NCBI RefSeq assembly: GCF_000219625.1
Contig: NC_018207.1
Location: forward strand, 806,001-870,000
DNA: 64,000 bases
Origin: Zymoseptoria tritici IPO323
Lineage: Eukaryota > Ascomycota > Dothideomycetes > Mycosphaerellales > Mycosphaerellaceae
Direction: 5' to 3'
Part shown: positions 52,831 through 64,000 of the stretch, one piece after another
Position numbering within the stretch: position 1 is the stretch's first letter
Layout: every line of letters starts with the position of its first letter
Translations under genes and position numbers: made by a program
The notes under the pieces: model-generated
Seen by the model: the letters and a program-made list of their open reading frames with translations, nothing else
Databases searched by the model: none
What the model was told of the DNA's origin: nothing

Positions 52831-55800
52831 TCATTTTCCTTCATCACCCTGTCCAGGTACTCCACCCATTCCAGGACTCGGATGGTTTGGTATGGCATGC
52901 TGCTGGCGCGGCGTCATCTGTGGGAATCCACCAGACATTGCCCGCTGCTGCTGGAGGTGATAGGGGTGCGCCTGGTTCGGAGAGGGCTGAAATTGACCTT
53001 GCATCTGCATGTTAGGCTGGAAGCCTTGGTGAGAGCCCTGGTGCGACATCATCGGTGGGCGTGGACCGTTGTTAAAGTTCTGGCCACCGTGTTGCTGCAT
53101 ATGAGGCATGTGCGGTTGTGCATGAGGTGGCATTGGCGAGAACCCTTGCTGGGGCATTGGGCCGTTAGCATAGCCTCCAGAGTGCTGCTGCACCATCATG
53201 TGACCCCCCATGAGTGGTCCATTGAATTGAGGACCTGGACCATATCCACCGGGACGCATTTGGCCCACTTTCGAAGTCGTCAGTGGCGCGTTAAAAGCAG
53301 GCGCATGTCGTGAGTACTTACTCTGTCCTTGCGGTTGTCCTGGCATCATCATCATCGGGCCGCTTTGCATGTGAGGTTGGCGATAGGCCATTGAAGGACT
53401 CACGCCATACCCTTGAGGCATCGGCTGGCCGGGAAAGCCCTGTGGCATTGGAGGCATTTGTCCACTGAATGGAGCAACAGGTATCTGTTGCGCGCGCGGC
53501 GAGTTCTGTACGGAGCCATTTGGCCCAAACTGCTGTTGCAAGCGCGGATCGAATGTAGGACCATGCTGCTGTTGAGGGTAGAATTGCTGTTGACGATGAG
53601 ACGGTTGCTGCATGTTTCCATGCATGTGTGCTGGCAGTTGGTGGGCATGCGGCATCTGGTTGTTCGGGATTGGAGTGTGCATGGGCGATGGACCCTGGCT
53701 CGGAGCTTGCGTCTTTGGGAACGCAGCAAGGTACATCGCTCCGTCATTCGGCTTGGTGACCGGCCAGGTTGGGTTCGTATTGTACGCCTGAGGAAGACCG
53801 CCATTCTGGGTGTACTTCTTCTTTTCCTGGTCGTTGTAATCGGCCTCGGCCATGCGGTGAAGAGGATCAAACGTGGATGGGAACGGCTTTGTGGTCTTCG
53901 GCTTTCCCTTGCTGAAGAAGGAGGCCTTTTGCTCTGCTGGCTGGCGACCTCGACTGACAGCTCTCTGGGGACTAGGAGAACTGCCGGTCGGGGTGAAGGC
54001 GAACGCACCGGGGCGGAACTCGAAAGCTTTGGCATTGACGTTGAGTCGAGTGGCAGAGCCTGGGCTCATAGGCTGCTCCGTCGCCGCTGGAGGAGGTCCG
54101 GCAGGTATACGAAGATCTGCTGGCAGCGGCTGTGGCATGCCTGCGCGGGCGTTGAAGTTGCCCTGGATACGCTGACCGAGCGGCGCACGTGGCAATTGCG
54201 CTGGACCCTGGCCTTGCTGTCCAGGAGCGGGTCCGCCACGACCTGCTTGCGGGCGTTGTCGTTGTTGCTGATTGAGATCCACCCGAGGTCCAGTCGAGGG
54301 CGGAGGTCCAGGTTGCGATGTTGTGTTGGATGGAATGGGTGAGGTCACAGCGCTGTTAGTCTTGTCCCTCGATTCTTCCTCCTTCGCTGCCTCTTCCGCC
54401 TTGGACTGAATTTCCAGCTGCTTCTCGCGGTCTTTAGCCAAAATTGGCACCAGATCATCAGGCACTCGACTTTTGAGCTTGAAGTTTGCAGCAAACTTCT
54501 TCAAATCGTTCAGCTTCACGTTCTTCTCCTGGCGCGCAGTCGTGCGCTTCGCTTCCTGTGCGGCACGTACACGCAGCTTCTCGTTGTTGGCGAACTGCTT
54601 GAATGCATCTGCAGTGTCACGCACGCGATCTTCGGTGGTCGTTTCCTTCTTCTTCGGAGCGACTCCACTGTCAGGACTGATTTCCGTTGATACCCGCGGG
54701 ACTGGCGCCTGGGCTTGTGATGTTTGAGCGGGCGACGCCTTAATCTGGCTTGAGATGATTGCCGGGTCGAATGGAACACCTGGAACGCTGGGCGCCCCAG
54801 TCATTGGACGCTGTGATGGTGGCACATATGCGCCAGTGGCTCTCTTCGGCAATGTGGTGGCCTCTCTTCTGACTCCTGAATACTTGTCTTCTTCATCTCC
54901 ACCGTCGTCACGATTCGCATCTCTACGTCTTTCCTCCGCAACGTGAGCGTTGGCAGGTGCTGAACCTTCAATCTCACGAGCGATGCGATCGGCCTCTGCT
55001 TGGCGTCGCTTGTACTCCGGATTTTGACGATTGATTGATGTGGTGTAAATGTCCTCATCGTATGTCGATTGCACTCCGTACATGCGTTCGTTGGCGGCGA
55101 ATTGATCCCAGCTGGAATCGTTCGGATCGCCCAAAGACATGTCGATCGAAGATTCATGGCCAGCGTCCCATCGTTGCAGCTCGCGCGCGCGTGGCATGTG
55201 CGGATCTCTGCCGGAGATCTGGGTATCGGTCATGAAAGATGAGGCCGCAGCGCCTGTTGACCGTGTGTCAGCTGTTGTCGCAATTGCCGTCTGAAGTCCA
55301 GCCGTACCATTCTGCCGATGTTGTGCAGTGAAAGTCGTCACATCCTGGACGTATAAATCTGTAGTATCCTGCACATCAAAGCTCATGATGTGTTCCTCGC
55401 CCTCGCCTAGATATCCACCAGACAAGTCTGAATTGCCATTCGCTTGCTGCTGACCGCCTGCAGTTCGTGTCTGCTTCGCCATCTTGATGACATAGAGCGC
55501 CTTGTTGGCCTCGAATGATCCGCCGCTGAAAACACCAGTATATTGCTCGCCGTTCTTCAATGTGATTGTCGCATCGTTGCCCTATCATGGTGTCAGTCCC
55601 AAGTTCCTTGCTTCCCAAGTTCGCGTGCGAACATCTTCAAGTGGTTGTACGTACAACAAAGTGTGCCATGAGAAATAAGGAGCGGTCGTGTGCCTGCTTA
55701 TCGAGTGCTTCGCTGGAGCTTTTCATCTGTGGAGCCTGGTGTGGAGGCTTGGATAATGGCTTGTCGGTGCCATTGGGGGCGTTATTCGTTTTCGGATTGA

Positions 55801-56061
55801 ATGTGTTCCACACACTCTTCTGCGGTTGCTGTTGCTTTCTGTGTAGGCGATTGATCAGCGCACGCCAAGATTCACATGTGGGCTGGGTCCATAGTCGAGG
55901 CCATGCAATGGGACAGACAGCATGCAGACGTGAATGCGACGTGCAATGCCTCGCGCTGAAGTCTGACAATGGAACAAAGGGACGGAGGTAGCGGGAGGTG
56001 GGATATGTCTCGGAACAGCTTACCTGGAGGTGGAGTCGCCGTTCATCGTTGCGGCCGACAT
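52831..56061 (-). CDS. PBP1: Ataxin-2 homologue Pbp1
   Basis: The exons are 56061-56024, 55838-55655 and 55581-52831 (990 residues if no more introns). The start MSAATMNGDSTSRKQQQPQK leads to the Lsm domain: SLFLMAHFVGNDATITLKNG, EQYTGVFSGGSFEANKALYV. The LsmAD domain follows (SWDQFAANERMYGVQSTYDE, NPEYKRRQAEADRIAREIEG). The rest is disordered, with Pro/Gln/Gly/Met-rich C-terminal sequence. A 54-nt GTAAGT..AAAG segment at 53321-53268 with a CTGAC branch site may be a fourth intron; removing it keeps frame. Pbp1 binds Pab1, affects poly(A) tails, stress granules and TORC1. Confidence 0.9.
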
Positions 56062-57037
56062 GTCACCACTGGGTGACTTCGGCAAGTGAACGGCGCCGGG
56101 GTGATGTGTAGTGGACGCCAGGCGGCAAATGGACGGCGGAGAGAGGGGTGGTGGACCTTGATCGGACGGCGCCCGACGTGTGTGGGTAGAGCCGGTCGAG
56201 GTCTCGTGCGGTCTTCCGCGCGTTCGAAGGGGAAAACACGTGCGACGCTGAAGAACAAAAGGCTGGAGAGAAGCAGAGAGCGTGGATGAAGGCCACGTAA
56301 TGGGAGGGCGAGTTGTGAGAGAAAATGGGGTGATGTCGTAGAAGCGTTGGTGTTCAATCGAGAGGTTCGAGCGAGAGCATGGAGCAGTTATTAGCGGCTT
56401 CTTTAGCTTCAAGTAGCGAGAACCTTCACAGCTTGAAACCCTTCCATTTCGAATGGCAGTCGACAAAATATGGGAACGCTGGGATCAGTATTCGAAGAGC
56501 CACCATACGATTCTCACAGCGTTCGTCTGGAGCTCCGAGTTGCCTCTGCTCCGTAACATCGATTTCGACGAGTATTCAATCCGGGTAGGCTGAGGTAGAA
56601 GCGGACAACGATGGCCGCGAGGTTTATTCTCGTCCCGTATAACAGCTTGACAGGCGTCTATGCCCGGTGTGCGTGATCTCCTACTTCCGCATATTTTACA
56701 CTAATCACAAGTCCCGCGCCCGTGCAACACGCGCCATACAGCGTAGTAAGCAGCTCGCCTAGGTGCTGGAGTATCAGCTTGAAGGTCGTTCTGTTGCGTT
56801 CTCACCACGCCCTTTCTGAACAGGTTTCGCCCTTCGATCCATCGTTTCGCCTTGTTTCCGACAGCTACGGGTAAAGCCGCTTGAACGTTACAACACCTCC
56901 CTAACTTCAAACGGAAAACCCAAGAAGCTCAAGGTCCAGGCGCACTGACGTCCGTCCACAGCCTGCACTGGACTTCGTCTTGACTCGACCGTCTTTTTTG
57001 CCCGCAGCGCTTCAACACCGCGGTGACCTCCGACAAT
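56062..57037. other. Divergent promoter region of PBP1 and BUD6
   Basis: Minus-strand frames here lie in the PBP1 leader. No supported gene is seen. Confidence 0.5.
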
Positions 57038-60000
57038 ATGAACGGCACGCAGCAACCCGTCGCGTCCATGGCCGCGCCGGCCGAAGATGGGTCTATACAA
57101 AGAGGGAGTGGAGGATCAGGCCGCTCCGGAAGTGGGAGGTCGCGACAGAACGTGCGTCCATGATGAGGAAGTGGAAGTGTTCTATCATGGCTCAGCTAAT
57201 ATCATTCGACCAGCCGCAACAACAGCTCTCGACCATCGAAAAGTCCGTCACACATCTCCTGGTCGCTACGAAGCAGCTCCTGGAAACCCTCACGATGTGG
57301 TCAACAGCACGCGCAACCGAAGGCGAGGTCTCCGATGTCTACGTACGGCTGGGATATGAGTTCAATATCGCTTGCAGGGCGTTTAATGCGATAGGAGTGG
57401 ACACATCAGACTTGGGACCGGTTCCGGACATGCTACGGACTATATTGGAAGAGACGTTGAGCCAGGAAGCAAATCAACAGAGCTTGGAAAAGTACTTGCC
57501 GAGGATAAGGGACATCATTATAAATCTGCTGCATGGGTTGAAGAAGAAGCAACAAAGATTACGACAGCGAAGCAATCGAGATGGTGCTGAAGCGAATCGT
57601 CAGCCCCGGCAGGCTTCTTCGGCCAGCAGCGTTGCATCAAATTTGACAGAGCAGCTGGAGGATGTGCCATCTCGACATCCCAGCAATCGGTCGTTTGCGC
57701 AGAGACAGGGCAGTGGAGACATCAGCGCTGCAGATCTGCCTCCCAGGACGACCAGTGCTGCAGTGAACAAGGGCTCGCCGAAGAGACACGCAGTCAGCCC
57801 TCAGAACAGCGTCAGCAACGGTCATCCACGACAGGATGTCATCAGCAACGACTCTGGATCGTCCATCTCCAGCACGAGCATGCAGAACATGCCTGTTATT
57901 GCACCCTACCCCGAGAACGAAACGATGCCAACGAGCGAGAGCTATGAACAAGAACGAGCAGAAATTCCACCCAGAAAACAACCACAGAAAGCGAATGATG
58001 CACTGACTGCACTGCAACGAGGAGGAGACTTGGAACGAAGAGCTTCGAGGCGATTCTCTGCATACCAAATACAGAAGCATCTTGGAGCGGCGATGCCCGG
58101 GATGCCTGCAATACCACCTTCACAGAACTCGCCCATCCCGAATAGAGGTCGTGATGCTCGCGAGTCTTTGAATGCTGTAAGATCCCGTGGAAGCGCCATC
58201 CACGATCGGGCCAGGTCACGCAACCAGAAGACAGGGAATGAGGCTTCGCCGAACAGAGACATCGATAGGCGGATATCAGAGGAGTCGAGTTCGCACCAAG
58301 AAGATGATCTGCCTGCGCCAGGTAAATCGTCTACGGTGCAGGAGCTACCGGCTAGTCCACTGGTAAAGACGCCGGAGGATAAGCTCGCGGACACTTTCTT
58401 TCCGCAGGCAGAGGAATCGTTCAGCGCCACTGTGAATGGACCTATGGACGAGCCATTCGTCCCGGTTGCGACACCCACAGAGCTTGAAAGGACGTCTACT
58501 GTCAAGCTGTCAAGGCACTCAACACGACAGGGACGCCAATATACCCCTCCAGCATCGCAATTTATTCCCGAAGGATCGCCTCAGGCTGGCAAGGAGCTTA
58601 CACTATTCTTGCAGTACAAGAGCAAGATCAAAAAGTTTGTGTTGCCCGACGGCGGCGATCTCACGATACCCAGATTACAGCTTGCCTTTATCGAGAAGTT
58701 CGCATGGAACACGCACAACAACGGTGTCGACTTGCCGGAAATTTACATACAAGACCCAGTGTCTGGTGTAAGGCACGAATTGGAAGACTTGAACGACATC
58801 AAGGATCGATCTGTATTGGTCTTGAATGTTGAAGTGTTGGACGAGGTCAAACGGCATTTCGACGACGGCATTGGTGGGCTCAGACGCATTGTGGAGGGCA
58901 TCAAAACCAGCATGGACGATCAACAGGTCACTATCCAAAGAGTCTCCGACAGGCAGCAAGACACGGCAAAAGAGCTGGCAGTCATTGCAGCTGCGCCGGC
59001 TCCCGTCGCTGCGATCCCAGCTGGCTCTGCGACGGCAAGCAAAGACATGGGCCAGCTCAAGGAAGTGCAGTCACTACGGCGAGACCTCGCTGTGGTGCGA
59101 CAAACGTATACCTCCTTCGTGTCCGACATGCAAGCATCCATGACCACTCTTCGCACCAAGGCTGCCACGGTCAAACAGGCCGCAGTCGTCTCTGCAATCC
59201 CAGAGATGGACAACAACACCGGTCGTGCCTACGTCAACAATGGCAAGAAATCCCTTTCGGACGACAGCGAAAGCATCGTCAACCGCGTCGACGACCTCCA
59301 GGATCTCGTCGAAGACCTCCGTAAAGATGTCGTCACTCGCGGCGTCCGCCCTCTTCCCCGCCAACTCGAAGAGGTCAGCCGCGACATTAGCATTGCCACT
59401 TCGGATCTCAAGAAACTACAAGAATTCCTCCGCAAAGAGAAGCCAGTCTGGACGAAGATATGGGAGAAAGAATTGCAAGTCGTCTGCGACGATCGCGATC
59501 TGCTCACCATGCAGGAGGAGCTCGCCGCGGACTTGGAAGACGACCTCGAGAAAGCCGCGCAAACCTTCGCGCTCGTGGAGCAAGCCACCAAACAGCAGAA
59601 CCTCGCCTCTCCGACTGCGAACGGCGGCGCCGTCCCAACCGGCGTGCGCTCCACCTCACGCACGCTCGTGCCCATTCCAACCGCCGATCCCGCGAAAGCA
59701 AAAGACAGCGTCCTCGGCGAAGTCCGCGCTCTCCAACCTAATCACGAGTCCCGCCTCGAAGCGATCGAACGGGCCGAACGTCTGCGCCAGCGAGAACTCG
59801 AGACTCGACGTGAAGGTGAATTCCAAAAGGAGCTGGGCAATTTCGTGGAGGAGGGCAAACTCAAGAAATCTGGCGGCGTCGAGGAAGTGGAACGGCAGAG
59901 GAAGTCGAGGGAGGATCGCACGCGGAAGGAAATCTGGGAACGTCAACAGCAGAGATTGAGGGAAATGGCGGAGAAGGAGGCCGCTGCGGCTGCGGCGGCC

Positions 60001-60237
60001 GCTGCGGAAAAGGAGAAGGAGGCTGAAGGAGCTGAGAGTGCGGATCCAGCTCCTGTCCTGGCGGTTGACAAGGAGTTGCCGCCTGTTCCGACGGAGGAAG
60101 AAGAGGAGCCTGCGGCCGCTGATGAGGCTGGCGGAGATGAGAATCCCAGCAATGCCGCGTCCGATGAAGATGAAGTCTTTGAGGAGGCGAAGGAAGATGC
60201 TGCTGCTGCGCCGCCAGCGGATGAGCCTGCTCCTTAG
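57038..60237 (+). CDS. BUD6: Actin-interacting polarity protein Bud6/Aip3
   Basis: There are two exons (57038-57151, 57214-60237) around a 62-nt intron (GTGCGT..GACCAG), giving 1045 residues. The start is MNGTQQPVASMAAPAEDGSI. The N-terminal helical domain follows (LSTIEKSVTHLLVATKQLLE, LGYEFNIACRAFNAIGVDTS). A ~300-residue disordered Ser/Arg-rich part comes next. The AIP3 core starts near residue 499 (ELTLFLQYKSKIKKFVLPDG), with VLNVEVLDEVKRHFDDGIGG and long coiled coils. The end is Lys/Glu-rich with an Ala tract and an acidic tail. Bud6 binds actin monomers and formins at growth sites and septa. Confidence 0.9.
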
Positions 60238-60890
60238 AAGGGTGCGGACAGTCGATTCCTGGTTCCTAGGCGGATGGTGGCGCTGGCTGCTTTGGCTCCT
60301 GGGTAGCGGCTTGCTAGTCGTGATGGATGGAACCTTGCATGGAGGAATGTTGGACTTGACGAATGGCATTGCATGAACTTGGGAGCGAGCGGGAGCTGGT
60401 GCATTTGACTCGACTTCGGAACTTGTAACTACAGCATTTTACAGATCGAATATCAAGAAAGAAGAGGGAAACGACGAAGCCGTCGAGTTACGGTACAATT
60501 GCACATCCGTGCTCGTTACTCATGGGAGCATGCACCGAGCAAGTACTGGTATGACCAAGAGGTTCTCCTACGAGCATCTACTGGCCATGATCGCATGCAA
60601 GGATTTCTGCACGCCGGTATGCTGTGGATCCAAACTTCGCATCATTGTTCTGCACCAGGTCCCAGCGCACGATGAACGGTAGTGGTCGGTGACTGATCTT
60701 TGAGGACGTCTTTTCACGCTCATGACATTTTGCGCCAAAGCAAGGAGTGCACGCGGACACGATGAAGCAAGGCCTCGCTTCGCAATATTCTCCTTTATTC
60801 CTATCCGACTCTGACGACTCGAACAGATACTGACTGAAGCAACGCAGTCTTGTCAATGACCGAACTCAGCGGCTCTGTCAGTCATGCCAA
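60238..60890. other. Intergenic, no gene seen
   Basis: This is the 3' flank of BUD6 and the promoter side of the next relic. Confidence 0.5.
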
Positions 60891-61695
60891 ATGGCGAGCT
60901 CTTTCAAGACCCCGAGAACAACGGGCCCACGGCGTGCTTCATCTCGATTTCTTCGGTCATCTCGCGCCTGGTGCTCTAATGTCTCCGCCCGGTTATTCAG
61001 ACTGTTTCGCAGACGAAGACGACAATGCACAGCTTCGACGCCCACGGTCCCGGACAATGCTGCGCTTTCGATTCCTCCGTTCAATCTCACCGGCCTGCCA
61101 CCAGAGATCCGGGTCCAGATCTACTACGACGTTTTCGAGGACCATTTGAACACGTTCTACGAGGATTATCTTGCGGGATCGATCACGGAGCCTGCTATAC
61201 TTCGTGTATCGCGGCTCACGCGCCAGGAAGGGCGAGGAGAGTATGCCCAATTCCTGGAATGCCAGCAGAGCTACATTGAGGAGTTGAACAGTCTTGCCTC
61301 GCCGGACTTACTGCACAGTGTCTATCATCCATTTTAAGTCCAAGCGTGGGGAAGAGGTTGCCGTTGGCTCGTTGTGGTCACTAATAAGGGTCGAACGGGA
61401 GAGGCTGAGGTATATCGAGAGTGGGTATGTGCCGTTGAGAGGAAACAAGAGCGGTACATGGGACCGCTCGGTCGAAGCTAGAGACGACAAGTTGGCCATG
61501 CTTCACACCGTCTGGACGATGTGGATGGACATGGGGATGGGGAGGAGTTCGTCCATCACCGCCACTGAACTCGGTCGTGTTCGTGCTCATATTGCGGATC
61601 AGCGGGATTTGTACCGTTCGCCCACACCTTGGAGAACTCATGTGGTACAAACGTCCGTGTATCAGGAATCGCATCCACTGGCACTCATCTTGTGA
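60891..61695 (+). pseudogene. F-box/2EXR-like gene with a one-base frame break
   Basis: Frame 1 (60891-61337) starts MASSFKTPRTTGPRRASSRF. It contains LTGLPPEIRVQIYYDVFEDH and EPAILRVSRLTRQEGRGEYA, and stops in a TTTTAA at 61332-61337. A second frame continues from the same point (KSKRGEEVAVGSLWSLIRVE, RERLRYIESGYVPLRGNKSG) to 61695, matching the second half of the intact relative at 47221-47730. Dropping one T from the TTTT run joins them. The cause is a 1-bp insertion or an assembly error. The N-terminus is longer and more basic than in the relative. Confidence 0.6.
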
Positions 61696-62045
61696 GTGAT
61701 TGGGTCTTGCACGCATAGCTCGCATAGCTGGACCCAGCCGTCGCGATGGAGGTATATTCGCGACAGGGCTGAAGCTCTACATATCAGTTGTCGTTCGAAG
61801 CCTTAATTCGGACGCAGAACATGCTCCTCCTCTCGCGACGCGAGCTCCATCCGATGTCGACATACGGCATGTTCTTGAGGCTTCTTGCGGTCTCTTTGTG
61901 GTCTTCTGGGCTTATTTGCTAAGGGAGTAGCAAACAACGAGATAGAAGTCGACCTTGCTACTAAAGAGACAGCGCGCTGCACAACTTCCGGCTTGAACAC
62001 TACGGAGAGCGTCGCCCATCTACAACCACGCACCGAACTCTAAAG
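61696..62045. other. Intergenic
   Basis: This is a short stretch between two related broken genes. No gene is seen. Confidence 0.5.
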
Positions 62046-62473
62046 ATGTCCTCGTTCGACTTCAGCAGCTTACCACCAGAACTCCGCACCCTCATCCACA
62101 GCCGAGTCTTCACCAACCACTTCGACCGCCTGTATCGCCAGATGCGCGGCACGCTTGAGCCCGCCATTCTTCGTACGAGCCGGCTTATGCGCCGCGAAGG
62201 TCTGGAGAGTACTCAACCTTCCTGCGAGCGGAGCAGGAGCGGCTCGAAGAGGTTGCTGCTCGGGAGAGAGATAACTCCGGCCGCAGGACGGTGTGGGTGA
62301 ATCAAGGTGGGGTCCGCTTTCAAGCGCTGAGCGCGAGTGTGTGTCGGTCGCTTGTGCGGCATGAGAGGGAGAGACTGAGGTACTTCGAAAGTGCTCGCGT
62401 AGCTCTAAGGGGGCATGAAGGAGGCTGGCAGGAGTCAGACGCTGGAATTCGCGCGATGAAGGAAGAGGTGTAG
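62046..62473 (+). pseudogene. Second F-box/2EXR-like relic, frameshifted
   Basis: Frame 1 starts MSSFDFSSLPPELRTLIHSR. It reads EPAILRTSRLMRREGLE and then loses sense near 62203-62210. Restoring one missing base there lets the reading continue as a charged helix (FLRAEQERLEEVAARERDN). It then runs into VRHERERLRYFESARVALRG in the frame that ends at 62473. This is the same family as the copies at 47221 and 60891, in tandem with the latter. Confidence 0.6.
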
Positions 62474-63024
62474 TTCTTTGGGGTGTCGTTAAAGCCTCGG
62501 ACCACTGCCGATATGGTACCGAGAACAGGCCATCCGAGCGAAGATGGGACTCTTCCCGACAACCCTATGATTTTGCTCGCCATCTCTAGTCCAAACGTCC
62601 CGGCGAGTTTGCTCACCATTGGGCAAGCAGGCGAGAACGACAACGGCTGAAGCGACTGGGGATGGGACAAGACCGTGGAAGATGCATGTCATAGTAAAAC
62701 TACCTTGGTATCATGTGAAGGTGGCAGAGTGTCATTTCTCGACCATTCTAATCAAGTCTCTCACTGCTCAAACGTATCCGAGCTTCGCTGCAGCTCCGTT
62801 CGTCCATTCTCTCGGGTGCCCGCTTTTCCACTCAAAGACCCTCGATCTCGTGCGACCGACTGGTATTTCCCTAAACGCCTCGCTTATGCTGCCTGAAGGC
62901 AGCTTCGATGAACCAACCACATCGGTCCTTCTTTGAGAGCAGTTTCCGTTTTGTGCCGTCGTGGTTGCTGCGTCGTGGCAGCCTCCGCGCTCTCTCCATC
63001 TTGCTTACAAGATTTCATGTGCCT
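62474..63024. other. Intergenic, convergent 3' regions
   Basis: No gene is seen. Confidence 0.5.
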
Positions 63025-64000
63025 CTACCGCTTCGTTGTCTTCGGGCGAGGCTTGCACTCATCCCCCACAATCGGATGAAGCATGATCTTGTTGGGTGTC
63101 TGCTGGGTGTTGAACTGGTAGCCCTTGCTCCAGTCGTAGCTGACCGCGTAGGCGAAGATGCTGCCAGTGCGATTGAACGCCGTTGCGCTGATGGTGCCAC
63201 CAACCTCAGGATAGCCCTTCAGCCTGTGCTTTGCGTCCTTGTCCCAGAAGTGGAACGTGCCGTCAGATCCCGCGGTGCTGAAAGTGCCGTGTTGGGGATG
63301 GAAGCTGATGGCGTTGACGGCGAAGACGTTGCTGATGGTGCGGTCGTTCGGTGGTGTTTGTCGATGGCACTTGAAGCTGAAGTTGCTGCCCGCATCCTTG
63401 TCTTCGATGTATTGAATCGCGCAGCGGCCTTCTATGCTGCCGACGGCGAAGCCGGTACCGTCAGCGAAAGTGCTGACAACTCGGGTCTGCCATTTGAGAG
63501 GTGATTGCATTGATTTGAAGAAGGTTGTGGGGTTCTTGAGGTCGATCACGTGAATCCATCGTTCTGCCGTGCCGACCACGAGCATCTGGTCGTTACGGAC
63601 ATCCATGGTGTAGACGCGCTCCTTGACGTCCAATGAGGCGACGGGCGTTTGTTGTCGCAAGTCCCAGTACTTCACCGTCTTGTCCCAGCTGCCTGTCACC
63701 AGCATGGGAGTGCCGTTGGCCTGAAAGGACTCTACGCAGCGAATTGGCTCGTCATGCGCAGCGACTTGTGTAGGTTTCGTGATGTCGCCTCCGAGATCAA
63801 GCATTCGCGCAGCTTTGTCCGCGCCAACTCCGAAGACTTTTGTACCGTCCTGCAACAACCGTTAGCCACGCGCTCCTAGATGATATCTTCTGAGTGCCAT
63901 TCTTACCCCACTCCAACATGTGTTCAACGCGGGGCCCTCATGACTGAACATTGCCTTTCCTTCCGTCGTTCCATTCTCTTTGACCTCGTATATCCTCACA
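63025..64000 (-). CDS. GLE2: mRNA export factor Gle2/Rae1 (WD40), 5' end cut by the window
   Basis: Exons 64000-63907 (partial) and 63849-63025 flank a 57-nt intron (GTAAGA..TTGCAG). Joined, they read HEGPALNTCWSGDGTKVFGV. WD-type blades follow: VAAHDEPIRCVESF, MLVTGSWDKTVKYWDLRQ, then the diagnostic VASLDVKERVYTMDVRNDQM, KWQTRVVSTFADGTGFAVGS, GRCAIQYIEDKD and AVNAISFHPQHGTFSTAGSD. The end is basic (KPRPKTTKR). Gle2/Rae1 binds Nup98 at the nuclear pore and acts in mRNA export. About the first 70 residues lie outside the window. Confidence 0.92.

Noticed and set aside
53413..54342. Plus-strand frame of 309 codons inside PBP1
   Set aside because: It is antisense to low-complexity Gln/Pro/Met-rich coding sequence and full of Arg/Trp/Leu artefacts.
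59656..60369. Minus-strand frame of 237 codons over the BUD6 3' end
   Set aside because: It is antisense to the charged coiled-coil region; the hydrophobic and Arg runs mirror Glu/Lys codons.
1..64000. CRISPR array, insertion sequence or transposase gene
   Set aside because: The direct repeats here are tandem duplications or diverged units without spacer regularity. No transposase, reverse transcriptase or integrase motif was seen.

Overview
The window reads as nuclear DNA of a filamentous ascomycete, most likely a Dothideomycete. Genes lie on both strands at about one per 2 kb. Introns are short (about 50-130 nt) with GT..AG ends and CTAAC- or CTGAC-like branch points. The gene set is fungal: AXL2, BUD6, PHO81, VTC1, PBP1, COA1, CCE1, RTT106, GLE2 and a mitochondrial uL24 protein. 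Many secreted or GPI-anchored Ser/Thr-rich proteins are present. I see no bacterial operons, CRISPR arrays, rRNA genes or convincing tRNA genes. Most coding models below were built by hand-splicing reading frames, so exon ends are predictions.

Layout. 0-7 kb: a frame-broken 3' gene end, a GPI-type ML-like-domain protein, a Mid2-like membrane sensor and an Asp f 7-like double-psi beta-barrel protein. 8.7-12.1 kb: a short-chain dehydrogenase, a polysaccharide deacetylase and uL24m. 12.8-20.4 kb: a frame-broken GPI surface protein, COA1, two hypothetical proteins and the lysine methyltransferase EFM6. 21.7-28.7 kb: AXL2 and PHO81. 28.9-37.1 kb: two membrane proteins, a small 8-cysteine secreted protein, an aminoglycoside-phosphotransferase-like protein with altered catalytic residues and a GPI protein. 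37.9-40.4 kb: a mitochondrial-type J protein and RTT106, divergently transcribed.

40.4-47.7 kb is the accessory part. It holds three diverged ~290-bp tandem units, a 42-bp minisatellite, an acidic F-box gene whose last 113 bp are duplicated in tandem, five ~200-bp units with a perfectly conserved 19-bp end, a methyltransferase-like remnant and one short F-box/2EXR-like gene. Two decayed relatives of that gene lie at 60.9-62.5 kb. 48.5-60.2 kb: CCE1, a Tctex-type dynein light chain, VTC1, PBP1 (ataxin-2) and BUD6. The window ends inside GLE2/RAE1.

Functional links. PHO81 and VTC1 both belong to phosphate and polyphosphate control. AXL2 and BUD6 both act in polarity. COA1, uL24m, CCE1 and the J protein are mitochondrial. 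These genes are scattered, so the links are thematic and do not form a cluster. Four reading frames are broken by apparent single-base shifts, two of them in homopolymers; decay and assembly error cannot be separated from the sequence alone.
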